A stretch of DNA of 41,315 bases from Oscillospiraceae bacterium. GTDB lineage: Bacteria > Bacillota > Clostridia > Oscillospirales > Acutalibacteraceae. Numbering within the stretch: the first letter of the stretch is position 1; each line of letters begins with the position of its first letter. Of this stretch, positions 7,336 through 15,229 are shown piece by piece. The translations under genes and the position numbers were made by a program. Location: positions 1-41,315 of the forward strand of contig SVPY01000025.1 of assembly GCA_015065615.1 (NCBI GenBank), read 5' to 3'. The notes under the pieces are model-generated. The model was not told the origin of the DNA, searched no databases, and saw nothing but the letters and a program-made list of their open reading frames with translations.

Positions 7336-8820
7336 ATGATTTCCAAAGAACAGTTTTTAACGATCAAACGACTAAAGCAAGAAGGCGTACCGATTGCCGC
7401 CATCGCAAGAAGAATCGGCATATCTGAGCCGACCACGCGTAAATGGGCGAACATGAGTGAAGCAGGATTTGATGAGCTAAAAATGGATGATATCCCGTAC
7501 CTCGACAACTACCGCGAATTTATCCTCAGCATCCTGCGGGTGTGCCCGCAAACCAGAGAGACCAACATCCTGTACCGACTGAGGGAGGAATTTCCGGACT
7601 TTGAGTGCCGAAAGACCACCTTTTACAAGTACATGCGAAAGCTGCGGGAGCAGACAGGATTCGTTCAATTTACCGGGCGTGTCACTTCGCTGCGAGACGA
7701 ATCGCCGCCAGGTTACGAGGCGCAGGTAGATTTCGGCCAGTATCGCATGAAGGATATGTACGGCAAATCGGTGCGGGTGTACTTTTTCTGCATGGTGCTG
7801 GCATATAGCCGCATGCACTATGTGTATTTCAGCCGGGACCCCTTTACCACCAAGACCGCCATACAAGCCCACGAATACGCCTTTCAGTATTTCGGAGGCA
7901 GAACACAGATGATTGTATACGATCAGGACCGGGTGTTTGTGGTGGATGAGAATTTTGGCAACATCGTACTGGTGCCCAAATTTGAGGAATACGTCAAAAA
8001 GGTGGGCTTCAGCGTCCGTCTTTGTCGTCCACACGATCCGCAATCCAAAGGCAAGGTGGAGACCTTTGTGCGCTACATCAAGGAGAGTTTTCTGGCAGGC
8101 AGAATCTACAAAGGAATCGACTCTTTGAACAGCGACGCCTTGCGTTGGCTGGATGCCGAAGGAAACGGTACAACCAACCTGCGCACCCGCAAACCGCCAC
8201 GGGTGATGTTCCGCGAGGAAGCGCAGCACTTAACCAGAGTACAGTTCTCTGACGAAGGCTTCTCGGAAATCCGAAGCGTGTCAGATAAATACACGGTGAA
8301 AATCGATTGGAGCGTTTACGAGCTTCCTCGAACAGCAGTCAAACCTTTTGAACAAGTCCGAGTGGAGGAACAGGATGGCATGCTGCTCTTTTACAAAGCT
8401 GCAGAAAACGAACTGATTCATAAATGCCCACGACGTGAATCTCCTGGAGGCACAACGGCCTTTGAAGGCAACAACTCCAAGGGAGACTCAGTAGCAAGCA
8501 ATTCCTTCCGATTGCGTTTCGAGGCATATGACGTAGCGGAGGCTTTTGCAAATAAGGTGGAGGAAACAGAACCGCGATACAAAAATCTGCAGCTTGGCCG
8601 CATGCTGACACTATCAAACGTGTTCACAATGGAACAAATGGTAGAAGCGATGGATTACTGCGTGAATATCGGCATTTGCTCGGCAGCCGAGGTGACCGCA
8701 TATCTCATCTATCGCCACGGCAAGGACTATGTCACAAAGCGTATCTCGAAAAACGCCTATTATCGCAACCGCGAGCGGGCTGAAGAAATAAGGAGGGAGC
8801 AAGATGGCAGGTATCGCTGA
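7336..8820 (+). CDS. istA: IS21-family transposase IstA
   Basis: 494 residues. An N-terminal helix-turn-helix (VPIAAIARRIGISEPTTRKW) binds the element ends. The DDE catalytic core has Asp in EAQVDFGQ, Asp in IVYDQDRV and Glu in SKGKVETFVRYIK. The C-terminal region binds DNA and IstB. A perfect AGAAGGAGG site precedes the ATG. The stop overlaps istB by 17 nt, normal for the family. All three catalytic residues are present and no frameshift was seen, so the gene looks functional. Confidence 0.9.
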   Translation: MISKEQFLTIKRLKQEGVPIAAIARRIGISEPTTRKWANMSEAGFDELKMDDIPYLDNYREFILSILRVCPQTRETNILYRLREEFPDFECRKTTFYKYMRKLREQTGFVQFTGRVTSLRDESPPGYEAQVDFGQYRMKDMYGKSVRVYFFCMVLAYSRMHYVYFSRDPFTTKTAIQAHEYAFQYFGGRTQMIVYDQDRVFVVDENFGNIVLVPKFEEYVKKVGFSVRLCRPHDPQSKGKVETFVRYIKESFLAGRIYKGIDSLNSDALRWLDAEGNGTTNLRTRKPPRVMFREEAQHLTRVQFSDEGFSEIRSVSDKYTVKIDWSVYELPRTAVKPFEQVRVEEQDGMLLFYKAAENELIHKCPRRESPGGTTAFEGNNSKGDSVASNSFRLRFEAYDVAEAFANKVEETEPRYKNLQLGRMLTLSNVFTMEQMVEAMDYCVNIGICSAAEVTAYLIYRHGKDYVTKRISKNAYYRNRERAEEIRREQDGRYR

Positions 8821-9484
8821 ATTACAACAACTGGCGCAGCAGCTTGGCCTTACCCATATCGCCAGCGGCAAGGTGGAGTTGGGAAACGAAACCCTATCCA
8901 ATACCGACTACCTCAAGCAAATATTCGAAGCAGAGGTACAGGCCAGAGAAAGCGAAGCACTGGACCGTAGACGCAAAGCCAGCAATCTTCCACATCGTGT
9001 GTTCACCACCGGCAAGCTCAATAGAGGCGTCAAATGGCAGATTGAGCAGCTGGAGCAACTGGACTGGATAGAAGCGTCAGAGGACATCGCCATTATCGGC
9101 CGATGCGACACTGGCAAAACATCCCTGGCAGTGCACCTGGGTGAGCTGGCGCTGAAAAGCGGATACCGAGTTTACTACTGCAACATCGACGTGTTCCTGC
9201 AGATCTTACGCCACAAAGATACCGTCGATAAATACCACCGAAAATTCCGGTACATGATAAGCTGCGACCTGATCATCATCGATGAGCTGATGTACGTGGC
9301 CTTATCCGAACAAGACCTACCGCTATTTTACAGAGCGGTCAACTTCCTCAAGGAGGAACGAAGCATAATCTACATAACAAACCGAGAACTGTCGGAGTGG
9401 CCCCAGGTAGCAGACGATAAGCACCTGATGGAAACCCTGACACAGAGGATCATGAGCAGCAGCCAACAGATAAGGCTGCAATAA
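8804..9484 (+). CDS. istB: IS21-family ATPase IstB
   Basis: 226 residues. An AAA+ DnaC-like ATPase that helps IstA choose the target. Walker A is IIGRCDTGKTSLA, with Arg-Cys-Asp where most homologues have Pro-Pro-Gly; Walker B is LIIIDELMYV. A ribosome site (GGAGGGAGC) lies in the end of istA. The protein is slightly shorter than the usual 245-260 residues. The altered P-loop keeps GKT, so it may still bind ATP. Confidence 0.88.
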   Translation: MAGIAELQQLAQQLGLTHIASGKVELGNETLSNTDYLKQIFEAEVQARESEALDRRRKASNLPHRVFTTGKLNRGVKWQIEQLEQLDWIEASEDIAIIGRCDTGKTSLAVHLGELALKSGYRVYYCNIDVFLQILRHKDTVDKYHRKFRYMISCDLIIIDELMYVALSEQDLPLFYRAVNFLKEERSIIYITNRELSEWPQVADDKHLMETLTQRIMSSSQQIRLQ

Positions 9485-9490
9485 CAAACA

Positions 9491-9507
9491 CACGGCGAAC
9501 CGCCGTG
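9491..9507 (+). terminator. Short hairpin after istB
   Basis: CACGGCG, loop AAC, CGCCGTG: 7 bp, GC-rich, a few nt after the istB stop. No U-run follows, so termination would be weak; it may instead be an internal repeat of the IS end. Confidence 0.35.
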
Positions 9508-9703
9508 GCCGGAAAAACACTTCCGAATAATCTTGAAAACAACTGACTGAAAAGTCAGATAATATAGGTTTCCCACATTGAAGAATTTTTCCAACAAAAC
9601 TTTCGAAAATACGAAACTTTGGCGAAAAAATTAGCCCACGGGTAGGGGGATGCTGATCTTCACGGCTTTTCGCGCCAAAACGGGCGTGGGGTCACGCGCG
9701 AAA

Positions 9704-10255
9704 AATCGGGAAATCAAGTGGGGTTGCGCCAACAGAATCGTCAACGGCAGACGCGAGTGCGACAGCCACCATGTGAATGAAGATACGCTGCAGCACACCT
9801 ACGCGGCTGCGATCGGTGATATGATCGAGGATGCAGAGGAAATCATGGCAGCGGTAAAGGACAGCGCAGGGCTGGTCATGGAGCCAGAGAACAAAGCAGC
9901 ACTGGAGCGGGTCGAACAGGAAATCATCGACCTGCAGAACGCGGTGCTGGAACTGCATAAGGCCAAGCAGCAACGCAGCGTCACAGCAACGGACTATGCG
10001 GCGCAGATCAAAGAATACAGTGAACGGATGCAGGCGCTGGAAGCCCAGCAGGCAGAACTGCAGACCACAGAGAACAGATACAGCGAGGTCAAGATGTGGC
10101 TGGACAGCTTCGCAGAACACATCCAGAGCGGCGGCATCATGAACGCAGATGACGGCATGATCATGAAACAGCTGGTGGAACAAATCATCGTAAATGATGA
10201 CGGCATCGAAGTACACTTCAAATGCGGCATCGTCGCAAGCCACGAATACATGTAA
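9704..10255 (+). pseudogene. C-terminal remnant of a large serine recombinase
   Basis: From about 9704 the frame reads NREIKWGCANRIVNGRRECDSHHVNEDTL, the second half of the zinc-ribbon of large serine recombinases. A long coiled coil (about 9850-10090) and the usual end (YSEVKMWLDSFAEHI, GMIMKQLVEQIIV, VHFKCGI) follow. The catalytic Ser domain, the recombinase domain and the first CxxC of the ribbon are missing. The sequence in front (9650-9703) does not look like recombinase. The IS21 right end is about 100 nt upstream, so IS-mediated loss is a likely cause. An intact copy would integrate and excise the host element. Confidence 0.8.
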
Positions 10256-10262
10256 CACAAAC

Positions 10263-10300
10263 GCCCTCGACAGCCAGAACGGTTGTCGGGGGCACTTTTT
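10263..10300 (+). terminator. Intrinsic terminator after the recombinase remnant
   Basis: GCCCTCGACAGCC pairs with GGTTGTCGGGGGC over 13 positions with G-U and one mismatch; loop AGAAC; followed by ACTTTTT. Confidence 0.75.
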
Positions 10301-10363
10301 GCGTTTAAGACGCACAAAATCATTACTCTTTCTTTGAGAGTGGAACGAAATGGTGTCGAGATA

Positions 10364-10392
10364 TTGAAAAAATCCGAATGATTTTCTATAAT
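10364..10392 (+). promoter_or_regulatory. Sigma-A type promoter of the SWIM-protein operon
   Basis: TTGAAA at 10364-10369, 17-nt spacer, TATAAT at 10387-10392. It lies 87 nt before the ATG at 10479; a small GTCC/GGAC hairpin lies in the leader. Confidence 0.75.
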
Positions 10393-10478
10393 ATAAGCGT
10401 AAAGTCCGTTTTATGGACACATATGCGAGTAGAATGAGATCAGAAAGATGAAGGAACTGTTCTCAAGGAGGAATAGAT

Positions 10479-11294
10479 ATGGCATTCAAGATTGGATTTG
10501 CAGCAGATACCGGCGAAAAGAAGCCCGTCGCTGCTACATACACTGTGCCGCAGCAGGCGGCAGCACCGCGCAAGTCTGTGGGGCAGATTTACTTCGCGGA
10601 CAGACACATGACGCTGGCTTACTACAACGATCAGTTCGATCTGCATCGTGGTGACATGGTCTATGTGGACGGCAAGCTGGAAGGCATGCTCGGTCGTGTC
10701 ACCGAGGTCAATTATAACTTCAAGATTAAGGTGTCGGACTACAAGCGCGTCATCGCCGTGGTGGACACCACTGTGCATGGCCAGTTCTTCATGGCAGGCA
10801 GCCACTTCGTGACATTCGATCGTGAAGCGCTGCCGAGCAGCAAGGCGGTAACATGGTTTAAGGCACCGGCAAAGGAAGACGATGAGTTCGTCAGCGGCAG
10901 CGACGATACCACATTCCGTCTGGATGACCTCAAGGGTATGAATGTCACCGAAGCGATCGCAGAGCGCGGCCATGAATACTACATGGAAAACAAGGTCAGA
11001 TACATCAGTATCGACGGCACCAAGGGCTACGTCATCGTCGAAGGCAGTGAAGCATACGAGGTGGAGTTTGAGTACCGTAACGGTGAGATCAGCCAGCTGA
11101 TTTGCTCCTGTTTCTGCAGCTACAATTGCAAGCACGAATTTGCAGCCATGCTGCAGCTGCGCGAAACGCTGGAGCTGATCGAGAAGAACTACGGCGACGA
11201 ATATGAGCGCACTGGCTACTTCGCAGCAGTGAACAAGGGTACGCTGTTCGCATTCGCCATCGACGGCAAAGACAACGGCAGCTTCACTCTTTAA
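10479..11294 (+). CDS. SWIM zinc-finger protein, function unknown
   Basis: 271 residues, started by AAGGAGG. The N-terminal 110 residues contain a beta-rich segment (GQIYFADRHMTLAYYNDQF, LHRGDMVYVDGKLEGMLGRVTEV) resembling a small barrel. The C-terminal half holds a SWIM domain: AIAERGHEYYMENKV, then CSCFCSYNCKHEFAAML, which gives the C-x-C...C-x-H zinc ligands. SWIM domains bind DNA or protein. It is not joined to an SNF2 helicase as many SWIM domains are. The next gene starts 17 nt later, so the two form an operon. GC and codon use match the mobile region upstream, not the AT-rich chromosome downstream. Confidence 0.65.
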   Translation: MAFKIGFAADTGEKKPVAATYTVPQQAAAPRKSVGQIYFADRHMTLAYYNDQFDLHRGDMVYVDGKLEGMLGRVTEVNYNFKIKVSDYKRVIAVVDTTVHGQFFMAGSHFVTFDREALPSSKAVTWFKAPAKEDDEFVSGSDDTTFRLDDLKGMNVTEAIAERGHEYYMENKVRYISIDGTKGYVIVEGSEAYEVEFEYRNGEISQLICSCFCSYNCKHEFAAMLQLRETLELIEKNYGDEYERTGYFAAVNKGTLFAFAIDGKDNGSFTL

Positions 11295-11311
11295 GGCAGG
11301 AGGAAAACACA

Positions 11312-11539
11312 ATGCCCGACATGAATGATTATCATGCGTTCAAAAGCACCAGCGGTGGCTCGGGCGGTAGCAGCGGCGGTGGTGGCGGCAAAGGCTTCGG
11401 CTGCGGCTGGATCGTCATCGTGATCGTCGTTATCCTGCTGATATCCTTCATCGCAGACGGTGCAAGCTGGGACGCAATAGACACGCTGCTGGGATTGGGG
11501 CTTCTGGCGTTCCTGTTCTTCCGCTGGATATCCACATAG
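11312..11539 (+). CDS. Small glycine-rich membrane protein
   Basis: 75 residues with a GCAGGAGG ribosome site. A Gly/Ser-rich linker (about 14-30) precedes a strong membrane helix (IVIVIVVILLISF, about 34-46) and a second hydrophobic stretch (LLGLGLLAFLFF). It is the second gene of the SWIM operon. No family was recognised; a Gly-rich lead-in to a single anchor is seen in small envelope proteins. Confidence 0.55.
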   Translation: MPDMNDYHAFKSTSGGSGGSSGGGGGKGFGCGWIVIVIVVILLISFIADGASWDAIDTLLGLGLLAFLFFRWIST

Positions 11540-11606
11540 GGCGGCAGGCACACTACTTTTGCTTACTTTTACCTCAATTCTGCTCCGTTTGGTTACTCTT
11601 TCGCAT

Positions 11607-11648
11607 AAAAAAGCCTCTCTTGTCTGTTGGACAAAAGAGGCTTTTTTA
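11607..11648. terminator. Strong bidirectional terminator
   Basis: AAAAAAGCCTCT and AGAGGCTTTTTT form a long stem around CTTGTC/GGACAA, with A-run and U-run on the two sides. It ends the SWIM operon. Its stem sequence resembles the hairpin at 12539-12567. Confidence 0.85.
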
Positions 11649-11675
11649 TTATTATCTATTCCTTACTGAACGGGT

Positions 11676-11798
11676 GATATATCTACGATATGATATCCAC
11701 CATCGGTGGATGAAATATGCCTGAAGCATATGAAGGAACGGATATTATATCATATTTGCAGCGTAAATATATCATACGGCTTGACATATATCATATCG
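11676..11798. repeat. Multi-hairpin AT-rich repeat
   Basis: Nested inverted repeats: TGATATAT near 11676 with ATATATCA near 11766, and CGATATGATAT (11686-11696) with its exact complement at 11788-11798. Inside are small perfect hairpins ATCCACC/GGTGGAT (11695-11711) and ATATGC/GCATAT (11715-11731), separated by TGA-type spacers. The layout recalls clostridial intergenic repeats built from TGATATGATAT units and GC hairpins. No gene lies between 11540 and 11879. Confidence 0.55.
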
Positions 11799-11814
11799 CT
11801 TTAGAAATATATAA

Positions 11815-11842
11815 TTGATATGCAACATTTTTGTGATATAAT
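11815..11842 (+). promoter_or_regulatory. Promoter of the broken deaminase gene
   Basis: TTGATA at 11815-11820, 16-nt spacer, TATAAT at 11837-11842, just upstream of AGGAGG at 11867-11872. Confidence 0.65.
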
Positions 11843-11879
11843 CAGTTTGGTAAATCCAAGTTTAACAGGAGGCATTTCT

Positions 11880-12290
11880 GTGGAAAGATATCCTATTACG
11901 GAAAAAGATAAAGAACTAATAAAAATCGGTTTATAGGTTTTGGCGAAAAATTTTGATGACGGTATTTACAATCACACGGTTGGCTGTGCGGTTTTATGCA
12001 AAAGCGGAAAAATCTACAAAGGAGTAAATTGCGATGGTATTCACGGATCTTGTGCCGAATATATCACCATTGGAATTGCTATTTCAAATGGAGAACGTGA
12101 ATTTGATACAATCGTTGCCGTTCACGAAAAACATCATAATTGTGTTATTTCTCCCTGTGGCAACTGCAGACAAATGTTGTATGAATATTGTCCAGATATT
12201 AAAGTGATTGTAAATGATGAAAACGGAAATCTTATAAAGGTAAAAGCAAGAGATTTATTGCCGTTTGCTTGGGAACCGGTTGTTTGCTGA
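11880..12290 (+). pseudogene. Cytidine-deaminase-fold (blasticidin-S deaminase-like) gene with in-frame amber stop
   Basis: AGGAGG at 11867-11872 sits 7 nt before GTG 11880. The frame reads VERYPITEKDKELIKIGL, then TAG at 11934-11936, then VLAKNFDDGIYNHTVGCAV and on to 12290. The upstream part matches the N-terminal helix expected of the family, so one base change (for example GAG to TAG) has cut the gene. The rest is intact: HGSCAEY gives a zinc Cys and the catalytic Glu, and SPCGNCRQML gives the other two Cys. A TTG at 11940 could start a shorter form but has no good ribosome site. Normal length would be about 136 residues. Readthrough or a sequencing error are the alternatives. Confidence 0.75.
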
Positions 12291-12372
12291 ATTCGACTTG
12301 CTAAGCAGCGTAGCTACACACCTTTTCACTTTTCTTTCCCTGTTTACGCACCGTTATACTGCTCATAAGCAA

Positions 12373-12404
12373 GAAAAAACTACGTTCGAAAGAACGGGTT
12401 TTTT
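12373..12404 (+). terminator. Intrinsic terminator downstream of the deaminase
   Basis: CGTTC, loop GAAA, GAACG, extended by AAAAAAC on the left and GGTTTTTT on the right. Confidence 0.75.
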
Positions 12405-12538
12405 ATGAAATTCGTTCCTGTCGAAACGTGTGAAATATAATTGCAATATATTTCAAAATTTGTAAGGATTATAAAATATAGGATCTGACGATATTTTATC
12501 AAATAAATTCTCAACATTGATTTTTTATACATTAATAA

Positions 12539-12571
12539 ACCTCTCTTGTCTAAAAGACAGGAGAGGTCTTT
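12539..12571 (+). terminator. Orphan terminator hairpin
   Basis: ACCTCTCTTGTCT (12539-12551) pairs with AGACAGGAGAGGT (12555-12567) over 13 bp with one G-U, followed by CTTTT. No gene ends just before it. The left arm repeats CCTCTCTTGTCT of the terminator at 11607-11648. Confidence 0.65.
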
Positions 12572-12733
12572 TACGGTGCTCTGTTGAACGGCTAAAAATT
12601 AGGTTATAAACAATAAAAGTAAGAATTTAGCAGAATGTAAAGTAATGTTGCGGAAAAGTAAAGCTTATGCGGTGGTGTAATTTAGTGATTTTTCGTATAA
12701 TAGAAGCAACAAAATAATAAAAGGGGATTTAAA

Positions 12734-13177
12734 ATGACGTTGTCAGAAAAAATAGTCAGCCTTAGGAAAAAACGCGGATGGTCTCAAGAAGATTTTGCAG
12801 AAAAACTAAATGTTTCAAGGCAAGCAATCAGCCGTTGGGAAAACGGAGCGGCACAGCCTGATGCAATAAACATATTGCAAATAAGTAAACTGTTCAAGGT
12901 TACAACAGATTATCTGCTTAATGACGACTACGAAAGCGACGGCGATATTCCTACCGTTCAGACCGCTAAAAAGGAAACGAAAGAATTATATGCAAAAAAG
13001 AAACAGCACCATTTGATTGCGGCAATTTGTTTTACGGCAGCATCGTTTTGTTGGCTTATGAGTGCATTGATATGTGCCAGCGATATTCAGTTGGCGCTCT
13101 CTTGTTTCTCATTTGTTCTTTGTGCTGTAAATGCAGTTATCCAGTTTGTTTTAGTTGCTAAAAATAATCATAAATAA
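12734..13177 (+). CDS. XRE-family regulator with C-terminal membrane helices
   Basis: 147 residues. Residues 5-60 are a standard XRE helix-turn-helix (LRKKRGWSQEDFAEKLNVSRQAISRWENG). Two hydrophobic segments follow (about 93-113 and 119-140), so the repressor would be held at the membrane. AAAAGGGGATTTAAA precedes the ATG. The next gene has its own promoter, so this appears monocistronic. The target is unknown; self-regulation is usual in such proteins. Confidence 0.8.
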   Translation: MTLSEKIVSLRKKRGWSQEDFAEKLNVSRQAISRWENGAAQPDAINILQISKLFKVTTDYLLNDDYESDGDIPTVQTAKKETKELYAKKKQHHLIAAICFTAASFCWLMSALICASDIQLALSCFSFVLCAVNAVIQFVLVAKNNHK

Positions 13178-13220
13178 TATAATTTGATTTATCCTTAGGG
13201 TGGTGTTCTGGTCATTGTGG

Positions 13221-13249
13221 TTGACATAATAATCAGACTGTGCTATTAT
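13221..13249 (+). promoter_or_regulatory. Sigma-A promoter of the methyltransferase gene
   Basis: TTGACA at 13221-13226, 17-nt spacer, TATTAT at 13244-13249, about 30 nt before the start codon. Confidence 0.75.
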
Positions 13250-13280
13250 TACAGTTACCATTTTTTAAGGAGGTTTCGAT

Positions 13281-14015
13281 ATGAGTGAACTTTATTATGA
13301 AGCGTACGAAAAGCGCTATCAGGCGGTGTATGCCGCAGGTGTAGAAAACTGGGGACATTCCTCTGATAACAAAGTTCTTTACAATGCGCTTAAAAATTGG
13401 GTTGAAGAGAACAATTTAAAGGGCAAAAAGATAATAGAATTTGCTTGCGGTGAGGGTGCAAGCGGCGTTATTTTATCTGAGCTTGGCTGTGTTTATTTTG
13501 GTGTGGATATTTCTCCTTCGGCTATTGAAAAGACAGCTGAAAAAATTAATAAATATCCAAATGCAAAATGCAAGGTGCTTGATATGGTAAAAGACCAACC
13601 AGACGAAAAGTTTGATGCGGCACTTGACTGTATGGGTCTTCATATGTTAGTTACGGATAGCGACAGAGAAAATTATCTTAAAAATGCGTATGAAATTTTA
13701 AACGACGGCGCGCCGATGTTGTTTTTCAGGGAATCCTACCGCAGAGAAGGTACGTATCAGGGTACAGTTAATTCTTTTGATGAATGGGTTAAAATCACAG
13801 GCGAGGATTACGAAACTCTCCAGAGCCGTTACGTGAGAAATAAAAAAGAAAATAAAGACGTTGAAGTGTTTATCCCTTTGCTTCCTGCGCGAGCTAAAGA
13901 TGAAAAAGGATACGTTAAAGAATTTGAAAACGTTGGGTTTAAGATAGAAAAATTTATTGAGATGGACGTTTCCGAAGCAATTGTAAGCTCTGCAAGTATA
14001 TTTGTAAGAAAATAA
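13281..14015 (+). CDS. Class I SAM-dependent methyltransferase
   Basis: 244 residues with an AAGGAGG site. Motif I is IIEFACGEGASGVIL (about residues 50-64), followed by the acidic VYFGVDIS and the later FDAALDCMGLHML region typical of Rossmann methyltransferases of the UbiE/Methyltransf_25 type. The substrate is not evident. It is followed by its own terminator, so it stands apart from the nucleotide-handling operon downstream. Confidence 0.8.
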   Translation: MSELYYEAYEKRYQAVYAAGVENWGHSSDNKVLYNALKNWVEENNLKGKKIIEFACGEGASGVILSELGCVYFGVDISPSAIEKTAEKINKYPNAKCKVLDMVKDQPDEKFDAALDCMGLHMLVTDSDRENYLKNAYEILNDGAPMLFFRESYRREGTYQGTVNSFDEWVKITGEDYETLQSRYVRNKKENKDVEVFIPLLPARAKDEKGYVKEFENVGFKIEKFIEMDVSEAIVSSASIFVRK

Positions 14016-14023
14016 CTGAAATT

Positions 14024-14053
14024 AACTGCTCTTTTTTGAGGGCAGTTTTTTAT
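14024..14053 (+). terminator. Intrinsic terminator after the methyltransferase
   Basis: AACTGCTC pairs with GGGCAGTT, loop TTTTTTGA, followed by TTTTTATT. Confidence 0.8.
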
Positions 14054-14081
14054 TGATAGGCGCTTTTTACTGTGATATAAT
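14053..14081 (+). promoter_or_regulatory. Promoter of the nucleotide-handling operon
   Basis: TTGATA at 14053-14058, 17-nt spacer, TATAAT at 14076-14081. It starts directly at the U-run of the preceding terminator. Confidence 0.75.
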
Positions 14082-14106
14082 AATTCCAAAAATACGGGGT
14101 GATTAT

Positions 14107-14622
14107 ATGGGTATATTAATTTGCGGGCTTAACGGAGCAGGTAAAAGCACCTTGGGTAAGGTGCTTGCAGAAAAGCTTAACTTTCATTTTATTGATATTG
14201 AAGATTTGTATTTTGATAAAAACACGTCCGATAATACCTATCAAAATCCCCGTACGCGTGACGAAGTAATAAATTTGCTGAACACAGAAGTAAAAAACCA
14301 CCCGGATTTCGTTTTATCGGCGGTAAAAGGAGATTTCAGCGATGAATTTATTAAGCTTGTTACGGACGTGTTCTTGCTTGAAGTGCCAAAAGAAGTAAGA
14401 ATGAAAAGAATTTACGATAGATCATATGAAAAATTCGGCGAGAGAATGCTTTTGGGCGGCGACCTTTACGAAAGCGAAAATAAATTCTTTGAACTTGTAA
14501 AAAGCAGACCTGAGGATTATGCAGAAAGATGGCTGCAGGGGCTCAATAAACCTGTAATAAAATTAGATGGCACTAAGCAGGTAGAAGAAAATATTGAATA
14601 TATTTTAAATAATATTTCATAA
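14107..14622 (+). CDS. P-loop kinase (shikimate kinase-like AAA)
   Basis: 171 residues from ATG 14107, which GGGGTGA precedes; the upstream open frame overlaps the promoter and is not coding. Walker A GLNGAGKST is at 7-15. IDIEDLYFD supplies the acidic substrate-side residue, and a lid region contains RMKRIYDRSYEKFGERM. The size and layout are those of small nucleoside or shikimate-type kinases. The true acceptor is unknown; the neighbours (HD nucleotidase, MazG-like) hint at a nucleotide-related substrate. Confidence 0.7.
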   Translation: MGILICGLNGAGKSTLGKVLAEKLNFHFIDIEDLYFDKNTSDNTYQNPRTRDEVINLLNTEVKNHPDFVLSAVKGDFSDEFIKLVTDVFLLEVPKEVRMKRIYDRSYEKFGERMLLGGDLYESENKFFELVKSRPEDYAERWLQGLNKPVIKLDGTKQVEENIEYILNNIS

Positions 14623-14657
14623 AACGTTTTACGCAAATAAAGAAAGGAGTGGAAAAT

Positions 14658-15227
14658 ATGGATGCAAGAAAATTGATTGAAGTTTTAAGCGTAGCCGAGA
14701 GATTAAAAGATACTACAAGGCACAGCTTTACCAAAAACGGCAGGCACGAAAGCGTTGCCGAGCACAGCTTTATGGCGGCTTTGATGGCGTTTTTTATAAA
14801 GGATGAATTTCCCGAGGCTGATATGGACAAGGTTATGAAAATGTGTATTATTCACGACTTGGGCGAAGCTTTTACGGGTGATATACCTACATTTGAAAAA
14901 ACCTTGGCAAACGAAAAGGACGAGGAGACCTTATTATATAATTGGATAAAAACCTTACCTTCAAATTACGCTGCCGAAATGCTCTCTTTATATGACGAGA
15001 TGGCAAAAAGAGAGACTTTGGAATCTAAAATTTATAAGGCTATTGACGGTCTGGAGGCTCTTTTGCAGCATAATATAGCCGATATTTCCACGTGGATACC
15101 GAGAGAATATGAGCTTAATATGGTTTATGCCAACGATAAGGTGGAGTTTTCTGATTATTTAAAAGAATTAAGGGAAGAGATCAGGAAAGATACCGTTAAA
15201 AAAATAGAAGAAAATAAAGAGGCTTAA
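14658..15227 (+). CDS. HD-domain 5'-nucleotidase (YfbR/HDDC2-like)
   Basis: 189 residues. ATG 14658 is 8 nt after AAGGAG; GTG 14649 overlaps that site. Metal ligands of the HD fold are visible: H36 in VAEHSFMAA, H66-D67 in CIIHDLGEAFTGD, and an Asp further on (IYKAIDGLEAL). The family removes phosphate from deoxynucleoside monophosphates. The next gene starts 2 nt after the stop. Confidence 0.85.
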   Translation: MDARKLIEVLSVAERLKDTTRHSFTKNGRHESVAEHSFMAALMAFFIKDEFPEADMDKVMKMCIIHDLGEAFTGDIPTFEKTLANEKDEETLLYNWIKTLPSNYAAEMLSLYDEMAKRETLESKIYKAIDGLEALLQHNIADISTWIPREYELNMVYANDKVEFSDYLKELREEIRKDTVKKIEENKEA

Positions 15228-15229
15228 AA

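Larger units (their letters stand above)
7285..9577 (+). mobile_element. IS21-family insertion sequence (ends provisional)
   Basis: Contains complete istA and istB with the usual overlap. Candidate ends are TGTGCGAGGC at 7285-7294 and, on the other strand, TGTGGGAAAC ending at 9577. Both start with TGTG-x-GA, 51 nt before istA and 93 nt after istB, distances normal for IS21. A second possible right end starts TGTTGGAAAA at 9596. No clear target duplication was found for either pair, so the boundaries may be wrong by tens of bases. Confidence 0.55.
12291..12733. other. Gene-poor AT-rich spacer with two terminator hairpins
   Basis: It holds the terminators at 12373-12404 and 12539-12571. Apart from these, no reading frame with a ribosome site and no RNA gene was seen. 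Confidence 0.6.

Noticed and set aside
7477-8229. 250-codon open frame antisense to istA
   Set aside because: Covers the catalytic DDE core of istA and shows no family features or ribosome site.
9650-9703. ATG-led start of a complete gene before the recombinase remnant
   Set aside because: No ribosome site spacing of note and no similarity to recombinase; the frame is open by chance.
9692-10420. 242-codon open frame antisense to the recombinase remnant
   Set aside because: The forward strand reads as a clear serine-recombinase C-terminus; the antisense protein is Cys/His/Phe-rich and looks random.
10440-11312. 290-codon open frame antisense to the SWIM gene
   Set aside because: The forward gene has promoter, ribosome site and zinc motif; the reverse has none of these.
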